Of a stretch of DNA of 5,475 bases, positions 1-4,402 are shown piece after piece; the stretch's first letter is position 1, and each line of letters begins with the position of its first letter. The notes beneath the pieces are model-generated. The model searched no databases. It saw only the letters and a list, made by a program, of their open reading frames with translations, and had not been told where the DNA came from. The translations under genes were made by a program, and so were the position numbers. This DNA comes from Comamonadaceae bacterium (GTDB lineage: Bacteria > Pseudomonadota > Gammaproteobacteria > Burkholderiales > Burkholderiaceae_C). The stretch spans positions 1 to 5,475 of the forward strand of contig JAAFHN010000215.1 in assembly GCA_013298415.1 (NCBI GenBank), written 5' to 3'.

Positions 1-429
1 GCCTGCGGTTTGCGCAAGAGTGAGCATGCCGTGCTCGGGCGGCATCAGCGGTTCGCTCGGGGATTCGGGGTTGCCAGCAGACGCGATCACCGCATCGCGC
101 ATGGCTTTGCGGGTGAGGATCGGGAGTTCGCTTAAAGGGAGATTGCGGCCCGAGTCTGGGGCGAGGCCAGTCCACTGCTGCCACCACAGCGTTTGCGTGA
201 TCCAGCGCAAAAGCTCGTTCAAGCGCCGCACCTGCCAGGGCTGCCACACCTCGGGCGGGCCACTGCTGTAGGCCATCACGAATTCGGTGTCGATCAGCGC
301 TTGCACCTCGCTCGCATCGGCGCTGGCGGGCCATTGCAGCATCTGCTGCTGCGCCACGCCCAAGCCAGGCTGAGCCGGAGATTGCAACAGCTCTGGCGCG
401 GGGGTTTCTTGAATGGTGGTGTCGGTCAT
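1..429 (-). CDS. PaaK/CapK-like adenylate-forming enzyme, N-terminal part (partial, runs off left edge)
   Basis: An open frame of 143 codons starts with ATG at 429-427 (MTDTTIQETPAPELL) and continues past base 1 without a stop. Residues 1-40 are Gln/Pro/Ala-rich and look disordered. From about residue 60 the protein is Trp-rich and helical (W62, W65, W76, W82, W83, W86), with a VRRLNELLRW stretch. Residues 98-114 read LPLSELPILTRKAMRDA, which resembles the 'lP.ltK..lr' segment of phenylacetate-CoA ligase/CapK-type enzymes. The last visible residues, PPEHGMLTLAQTAG, sit where that family has its 'TSG(S/T)TG.P' nucleotide loop, so the loop should lie just outside the window. Such enzymes activate a carboxylic acid as acyl-AMP, often passing it to CoA; the substrate cannot be told. 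No clear Shine-Dalgarno precedes the ATG (a C-rich run does), and an in-frame TTG at 444-442 is an alternative start. The frame is well supported; the family call rests on a short N-terminal match and is moderate. Confidence 0.6.
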   Translation of the reverse strand, partial: MTDTTIQETPAPELLQSPAQPGLGVAQQQMLQWPASADASEVQALIDTEFVMAYSSGPPEVWQPWQVRRLNELLRWITQTLWWQQWTGLAPDSGRNLPLSELPILTRKAMRDAVIASAGNPESPSEPLMPPEHGMLTLAQTAG

Positions 430-454
430 GGGGGGTGGGGTCAAAACAGCCGAA

Positions 455-496
455 TTGAACGCAGAGTTCGCAAAATGAACGCGAAGGGCGCAGAGT
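455..496 (+). repeat. Inverted repeat arm A
   Basis: This 42-bp arm pairs with the 41-bp arm at 598-638 in opposite orientation. The first 24 bases are identical to the reverse complement of the other arm. The remainder differs by one inserted A and two substitutions. The arm contains GAACGCAGAGTTCGC, itself a small dyad (GAAC/GTTC), and ends with GCGCAGAGT, so the CGCAGAG-type word occurs twice per arm. Such CGCAGAG/CGCAAAG-rich units look like a dispersed intergenic repeat; that origin is inferred. Confidence 0.85.
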
Positions 497-597
497 CAAT
501 CCGAGGGGGAAGCAAAAGCAAAGCGCAATGATTTTTATAGCACTAAAGCAAATGAATTCATGGACAGTGAAGGATATTCGGCAAATTTTGGCTGTTC

Positions 598-638
598 ACT
601 CTGCGCGCTTTGCGTCATTTTGCGAACTCTGCGTTCAA
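598..638 (-). repeat. Inverted repeat arm B
   Basis: Read on the minus strand this is the near-identical partner of the arm at 455-496, with 101 bp between them. In RNA made from the minus strand (downstream of cnoX) the arms could form a stem of about 40 bp with only a bulge and two mismatches. Just upstream on the minus strand (648-641) is GGGGGAAG, and the same word lies on the plus strand at 504-511 just after arm A. The surroundings therefore share words but are not a simple mirror copy. Confidence 0.85.
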
Positions 639-668
639 AACTTCCCCCGCCCTCTGCACCTGAAGCCT

Positions 669-1577
669 TCAGCTCAGCACCACCATGCTCAGGCGGCGGC
701 GGTAGGTGGCTACTGTTGGGTCTTCCGGCGGGATTTGGCCGTCGGCCACTTTGGGCTTGGGGGTGTCGATCAGCTCCAGGATGGCCACATAGGTTTTGCG
801 GGCCAGCTCTTCGCTCCACGCCCGATCCCGCATCAGGATTTCCAGCAGCTCATCCAGCGCGTCGGTGAAGCGCTGCTGGGCCATGAGCCACTGCGCGCGG
901 GCAAAGCGGGTGTCGAAATCACGCTTGTTGGCGGCAATTTTTGAGGAAAAGTAAGCCTCTGTCCAGGTGTTTGCATCATCCGATGCTGCGATTTCAATAG
1001 CATCGATCCAGCGCAGCAAGGCGTCGATGGGGCGCGACAAAAGCCGCTTGCTTTCCACCGGTTTGAGCGCGGTTTTGGCCTCGGCCACCCGGCCCAGGCC
1101 GAGCAAGAGCTTGGCGTAGTCAAAGCGGGTGCCGTCGTTGGCCGGGTCGGTTGCCACAGCGGCTTGCAGCTTTTCAAGCGCGGCTTCGGTGTCGCCCTCG
1201 GCAAGTGCGTCTTCGGCAGCGGCTTCTTCTACTTCGGCTGCCACCTCCTCGGCGCTGGGCACGTGTTTGTCTAAAAACTCGCGCACTTTGCCTTCGGGCA
1301 GTGCGCCCATGAAGCCGTCTACCGGCTGGCCGTTCATGAGCAGCACGCAGGTGGGCAGGCTGCGGATGCCGAACATGCTGGACAGCTGCTGCTCGTCATC
1401 TGAATTGATTTTCACCAGCTTGAAGCGGCCCTCGTAAGCCACTTCCAGCTTTTCCAACACGGGGCCGAGCGATTTGCAGGGGCCGCACCAGGGTGCCCAA
1501 AAATCCACCAACACGGGCACGGTTTGCGAGGCTTGGATCACCTCGGCTTCAAAGGTTTGGATGCTGACGTCGATCAT
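669..1577 (-). CDS. cnoX: CnoX/YbbN-type thioredoxin-TPR co-chaperone (chaperedoxin)
   Basis: This 302-residue protein has an N-terminal thioredoxin fold (about 1-106) and a TPR-rich C-terminal half (about 110-300). Visible motifs are FWAPWCGPCK (C31, C34), the cis-proline in SLPTC (P75) and GQPVDGF (83-89). The end, YRRRLSMVVLS, matches the YRRQL-type end of E. coli YbbN (284 residues) as I recall it. In the family, CnoX binds proteins unfolded by hypochlorous acid or other oxidants and hands them to GroEL/ES and DnaK. E. coli CnoX has lost the first active-site cysteine, while alphaproteobacterial forms keep CxxC and are redox-active; this one keeps CGPC, so disulfide reductase activity is plausible. 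Unusual is a third cysteine, C77, two residues after the cis-proline. There is no signal peptide, so it is cytoplasmic. The ATG at 1577 is the first residue of the fold, with only a weak GAG/GAGG upstream. It is divergent from purE. The family call is firm; the co-chaperone role is by homology. Confidence 0.9.
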   Translation of the reverse strand: MIDVSIQTFEAEVIQASQTVPVLVDFWAPWCGPCKSLGPVLEKLEVAYEGRFKLVKINSDDEQQLSSMFGIRSLPTCVLLMNGQPVDGFMGALPEGKVREFLDKHVPSAEEVAAEVEEAAAEDALAEGDTEAALEKLQAAVATDPANDGTRFDYAKLLLGLGRVAEAKTALKPVESKRLLSRPIDALLRWIDAIEIAASDDANTWTEAYFSSKIAANKRDFDTRFARAQWLMAQQRFTDALDELLEILMRDRAWSEELARKTYVAILELIDTPKPKVADGQIPPEDPTVATYRRRLSMVVLS

Positions 1578-1627
1578 TGCGCGGGCTCAGACCTCGCGCG
1601 CAGCGGGAGGTCAAAAGTAAAATCAGG

Positions 1628-1656
1628 AATAACTCTGGATTGTCGCGCTTTGTCAA
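1628..1656 (-). promoter_or_regulatory. Putative sigma70 promoter for cnoX
   Basis: On the minus strand a perfect TTGACA occupies 1656-1651. It is followed by a 17-bp spacer and a weak -10 box GTTATT (3 of 6 matches) at 1633-1628. This predicts a transcript start near 1621 and a leader of roughly 45 nt before the cnoX ATG at 1577. The -35 box overlaps the likely start codon of purE, so the two genes would share a compact divergent region. The -35 is strong but the -10 is poor. Confidence 0.4.
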
Positions 1657-2159
1657 CCGATGCAAATTCTTCTGCCTTGATCGGCGTGGTGATGGGTTCC
1701 AACAGCGATTGGGACACCATGCAGCATGCAGCCGCCATCCTTGAGCGCTTTGGCATCGCGCACGAATGCCGCGTGGTGTCGGCTCACCGGATGCCTGATG
1801 CGATGTTTGCCTACGCCGAAGCCGCTCGCGCTCGCGGCCTGCAAGCCATCATCGCGGGCGCTGGCGGTGCGGCGCACTTGCCTGGCATGCTGGCGGCCAA
1901 AACGCCCGTGCCGGTGCTCGGCGTGCCGGTGGCTTCTAAGCATTTGCAAGGCGTGGATTCGCTGCACAGCATCGTGCAAATGCCCAAAGGCGTGCCTGTG
2001 GCCACCTTTGCGATTGGGGCTGCGGGGGCGGCCAATGCGGCGCTCTTTGCCGTGGCGATGCTGGCCTTGCACGATGCGAAGCTGCGAGCCGCGCTGGACG
2101 CGTTTCGTGCGGAGCAAACGACAGCAGCGACTGCAATGACCTTGCCGCCCAGCGCATGA
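1650..2159 (+). CDS. purE: N5-carboxyaminoimidazole ribonucleotide mutase
   Basis: This is class I PurE, which converts N5-CAIR to CAIR in de novo purine synthesis, normally as an octamer in the cytoplasm. With the TTG start at 1650 the protein is 169 residues, about the length of E. coli PurE, and begins MSTDANSSALIGVVMGSNSDW, aligning closely with the E. coli N-terminus as I recall it. Motifs: MGSNSDW (15-21), SAHR with the conserved histidine at 46, GAGGAAHLPG (70-79), GVPVASKHLQGVDSL and SIVQMPKGVPVAT. All are intact. The frame stays open back to an ATG at 1524, but that start would overlap the cnoX 5' end by about 50 bp and add non-conserved sequence. No ATG lies in frame between there and the conserved MG at 1692. 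An in-frame CTG at 1635 has AGGA at 1625-1628 with a 6-base gap and is the rival start. The stop overlaps the purK start (ATGA). Confidence 0.93.
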   Translation: MSTDANSSALIGVVMGSNSDWDTMQHAAAILERFGIAHECRVVSAHRMPDAMFAYAEAARARGLQAIIAGAGGAAHLPGMLAAKTPVPVLGVPVASKHLQGVDSLHSIVQMPKGVPVATFAIGAAGAANAALFAVAMLALHDAKLRAALDAFRAEQTTAATAMTLPPSA

Positions 2160-3334
2160 CCGCCAGCCCAAACCCAAGCCCCAACCCCAGCCCCGCTGCG
2201 ATTGCGAGCGAGCGAGCGCTCACTTTGGGCATTTTGGGCGGCGGCCAGCTCGGCCGGATGCTGGTGCACGCTGCCCAGCGCATGGGCCTGAAAACGCTGG
2301 TGCTCGACCCTGATGCCAATGCCGGTGCAGTACAAGCCAGCAACGATGCCATCGTGGCCGCATACGACGATCCGGCAGCGCTGGACGCCTTGGCTGCACG
2401 CTGCGCCAACGTGACCACAGAGTTTGAAAACGTGCCTGCCGCCTCTTTGGCGCGGCTTGGCGCGGCGGGTGTGGCTGTGTCGCCACCGGCAAAAGCCGTG
2501 GAAATCGCGCAAGACCGCCGTGCGGAAAAGCGCTTTTTTGCCGAATGTTGCTTTCCAGGCATTTTGAAAACCGCCCGCCTGGGCTACGACGGCAAAGGCC
2601 AAGTGCGCGTGACAAACCGCGCCGAGCTGGCTGCGGCCTGGGATTCGCTGAAGCAAGCCGCTTGCGTGCTGGAGCAGCGCGTGCATCTGGCCTGGGAATG
2701 CTCGGTGGTGCTCGCGCGTGGCAAAGATGGCCAGATCGTGAGCTTGCCCTTGCACATCAACACGCACCGCAACGGCATCTTGCACACCACACACGTGGGC
2801 ATGCTGCCAGACGGCTTTCCGGATGCTTCAGGCAGCGATTTTGAGCGAATTTACAGCTCTGTCTATGTGAAATCAGCATTTGATGCTGCGAAAAACATAG
2901 CAAATCGATTGGGCTACGTGGGCACGCTTTGCGTCGAGTTTTTCGTGCTGCAAGACGGCAGCTTGCGCATCAACGAGATCGCACCCCGCCCGCACAACAG
3001 CGGCCACCACAGCATCGATTCCTGCTCGGTGAGCCAATTCGAGCTGCAAGCCCGCGCGGCGGTGGGCTGGCCGATGGTTGCGCCGCGCCTGCATTCGCCT
3101 TGTGTGATGCTGAATTTGCTGGGTGATATCTGGTTTGCTGCTGGATCTGAAGCGCCGCAAGAGCCAAACTGGGCTGGCGTGCTCGCGCTGCCGGGTGCGC
3201 ATCTGCACCTCTACGGCAAAGCCGAGGCCCGACGCGCCCGAAAGATGGGGCACCTCACGGTGACAGGTGCAAGCGCCGAAGATGTGCGCGCCACTTTGGC
3301 CTGCGCTCAAGCGATTTTGGGCATCGCGGCTTGA
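2156..3334 (+). CDS. purK: N5-carboxyaminoimidazole ribonucleotide synthetase, with internal deletion
   Basis: PurK is an ATP-grasp enzyme that makes N5-CAIR from AIR, bicarbonate and ATP, feeding PurE. The 392-residue product has LGILGGGQLGRM (24-35), TTEFENVPA (87-95), QDRRAEKRFF (119-128), GILKTARLGYDGKGQ (135-149), LEQ (172-174), CVEFFV (259-264) and NEIAPRPHNSGHHS (273-286), covering the usual ATP- and Mg-binding residues, and an intact C-terminal part (MLNLLGDIWF, LHLYGKAEARRARKMGHL). Two departures stand out. About 25 residues normally present between EKRFFAEC (to 131) and FPGILK (from 133) are missing, which should cost a strand and a helix of the ATP-grasp fold. About 15 extra residues occur around 217-241. 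The first 14 residues include SPNP repeats and are not part of the fold. Start: ATG overlapping the purE stop, implying translational coupling; no good Shine-Dalgarno. Whether the enzyme is active is uncertain. Confidence 0.92.
   Translation: MTASPNPSPNPSPAAIASERALTLGILGGGQLGRMLVHAAQRMGLKTLVLDPDANAGAVQASNDAIVAAYDDPAALDALAARCANVTTEFENVPAASLARLGAAGVAVSPPAKAVEIAQDRRAEKRFFAECCFPGILKTARLGYDGKGQVRVTNRAELAAAWDSLKQAACVLEQRVHLAWECSVVLARGKDGQIVSLPLHINTHRNGILHTTHVGMLPDGFPDASGSDFERIYSSVYVKSAFDAAKNIANRLGYVGTLCVEFFVLQDGSLRINEIAPRPHNSGHHSIDSCSVSQFELQARAAVGWPMVAPRLHSPCVMLNLLGDIWFAAGSEAPQEPNWAGVLALPGAHLHLYGKAEARRARKMGHLTVTGASAEDVRATLACAQAILGIAA
2165..2188 (+). repeat. 12-bp tandem repeat at purK 5' end
   Basis: Two imperfect 12-bp units (AGCCCAAACCCA, AGCCCCAACCCC) encode SPNP twice, followed by a partial third unit encoding SP. 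The repeat lies in the N-terminal tail of PurK before the conserved GILGGGQLGRM segment, so it probably tolerates unit-number change without touching the enzyme fold. Confidence 0.6.
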
Positions 3335-3364
3335 TCCGGCGCTGGCTTTGAAACGGCTTTTTCT

Positions 3365-4363
3365 GTGATCCAAACGCTTCCCAACGGCGAAAACGGTGTG
3401 GGCCAGGCAGCGCTGGCCTTAGCACGCGGCGAGCTGGTGGCTTTCCCGACCGAGACGGTGTACGGCTTGGGCGCAGACGCTTGCAACGAGGAAGCGGTGG
3501 CGCAAATCTTCGCAGCCAAGGGCAGGCCGAGCGACCATCCGCTGATCGTGCATGTGGCAAGCGTTGCCGATGTGGCCGAGTTTGCCCACGCTGTGCCTGC
3601 CTTTGCAACGCGGCTGATGAAGGCCTGTTGGCCGGGGCCGCTCACTTTGATTTTGAAGCGCTTGCCCGGCGTGGCGGCAGCGAGCGCGGGCGGGCAGGCG
3701 AGCATCGGGCTGCGCTGCCCAGCGCACCCCATCGCCCAGGCGCTCTTGCAAGCGGCGCGCACTCAAGGCGTGCGGGGCGTGAGCGCGCCAAGTGCCAACC
3801 CCTTTGGCCGCATCAGCCCTACCAATGCTGCGCATGTGGCGCAGGGCTTTGCTGACAGCACAGCGCTGATCCACTTGTTGGATGGCGGCGCTTGCGAGGT
3901 GGGCATCGAATCCACGATCGTGGACTGCACACGCGGCCAGCCCATCGTGTTGCGGCCCGGCATGCTCACGCCGGCAGAGCTGGCCCTCGCTGCCGGGCAA
4001 AACGTAGTTCACGCGGCCACGGTGGATGAGGCCGCACCACGTGCCAGCGGCACTTTGGCGCAGCACTACGCGCCCAAAGCCAAGCTGCGTTTGATGACTG
4101 CACAGCAAATTCAGGCCGCGCTCGATGTGCTCGGCGCAGACGCCGCCCACATCGCGGTGTATGCCCGCACGCCGCTGGTCGTGAAGAGCGCAAAAGTCAT
4201 GCAACGCCGCATGCCCGATGAGGCTGCGAGCGCGGCTCAGCAGCTTTTCGCGGCCTTGCACGCGTTTGACGCCGCTGGCATGAAGCTGATTTGGGTGGAG
4301 GCCGCGCCCGAGGATGCGGCTTGGGATGGCGTCAGGGATCGGCTCCAACGCGCTGCGGCCTGA
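3365..4363 (+). CDS. tsaC: L-threonylcarbamoyladenylate synthase, Sua5-type two-domain
   Basis: This 332-residue protein makes threonylcarbamoyl-AMP from threonine, bicarbonate and ATP, the first step of t6A37 tRNA modification; the TsaD complex then transfers the group. The YrdC/TsaC domain (about 12-200) shows FPTETVYGLGADA (27-39), the KGR motif (K52-R54) in AAKGRPSDHPLIVHV, WPGPLTLIL (89-97), GLRCP (115-119), SAPSAN (140-145) and GIESTIVD (180-187). A linker (about 202-228) leads to ASGTLAQHYAPKAKL (227-241) and a C-terminal Sua5 domain, so this is the long Sua5 form rather than the short TsaC form. No key motif is missing. The start is GTG at 3365: the preceding in-frame codons run back to the purK stop with no other common start, while an internal GTG at codon 12 is a weaker choice. 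It lies 30 bp after purK in the same frame and is probably cotranscribed with purEK. No strong Shine-Dalgarno is seen. Confidence 0.94.
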   Translation: MIQTLPNGENGVGQAALALARGELVAFPTETVYGLGADACNEEAVAQIFAAKGRPSDHPLIVHVASVADVAEFAHAVPAFATRLMKACWPGPLTLILKRLPGVAAASAGGQASIGLRCPAHPIAQALLQAARTQGVRGVSAPSANPFGRISPTNAAHVAQGFADSTALIHLLDGGACEVGIESTIVDCTRGQPIVLRPGMLTPAELALAAGQNVVHAATVDEAAPRASGTLAQHYAPKAKLRLMTAQQIQAALDVLGADAAHIAVYARTPLVVKSAKVMQRRMPDEAASAAQQLFAALHAFDAAGMKLIWVEAAPEDAAWDGVRDRLQRAAA

Positions 4364-4395
4364 GCGCAAGCGCCAACGCGAACGCGTGAGCTCAG
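4360..4395. terminator. Possible bidirectional hairpin at convergent junction
   Basis: CTGAGC (4360-4365) and GCTCAG (4390-4395) are complementary arms. They enclose a perfect GC-rich dyad, ACGCG-AA-CGCGT, at 4376-4387. The structure sits exactly between the ends of sua5 (plus) and the DUF11 gene (minus), where a shared terminator would be useful. There is no T-run on either side and the outer stem is only 6 bp with a long loop, so an intrinsic terminator is doubtful. Confidence 0.25.
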
Positions 4396-4402
4396 ACTGC
4401 GT

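Larger units (their letters stand above)
430..668. other. Non-coding spacer with an inverted repeat pair
   Basis: This 239-bp gap lies between two minus-strand genes (cnoX, then the adenylate-forming enzyme). Short frames across it show no protein-like sequence, and the similar peptides they give on opposite strands (both containing ERRVRKM) simply reflect the inverted repeat. The middle part (about 512-597) is AT-rich compared with the flanks and includes the tract GATTTTTATAGCA at 530-542. On the minus strand TATAAA at 539-534 resembles a -10 box, but no acceptable -35 sits 16-18 bp away, so I do not call a promoter. No tRNA or recognisable riboswitch is visible. Confidence 0.7.

Noticed and set aside
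20..531. Plus-strand frames across the left edge
   Set aside because: They overlap the minus-strand adenylate-forming enzyme frame and the inverted repeat; their compositions are not protein-like.
534..562. Minus-strand TATAAA as a promoter for the left-edge gene
   Set aside because: No sequence resembling TTGACA lies 16-18 bp upstream; the tract is just AT-rich spacer.
455..638. Insertion sequence or CRISPR-like array from the repeated arms
   Set aside because: There are only two arms in opposite orientation, no transposase frame between them and no repeated spacing.
1524..1649. ATG at 1524 as the purE start
   Set aside because: It would overlap the cnoX coding start by about 50 bp and add about 42 residues not seen in class I PurE.
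1811..2794. Long minus-strand open frame (327 residues) opposite purE and purK
   Set aside because: It is antisense to two clearly conserved genes, its sequence is a low-complexity Ala/Arg/His mix with no domain, and it arises from the high GC content.
3419..4369. Long minus-strand open frame (316 residues) opposite sua5
   Set aside because: It is a mirror of the well-conserved Sua5 frame, Arg/His/Ala-rich without recognisable motifs.
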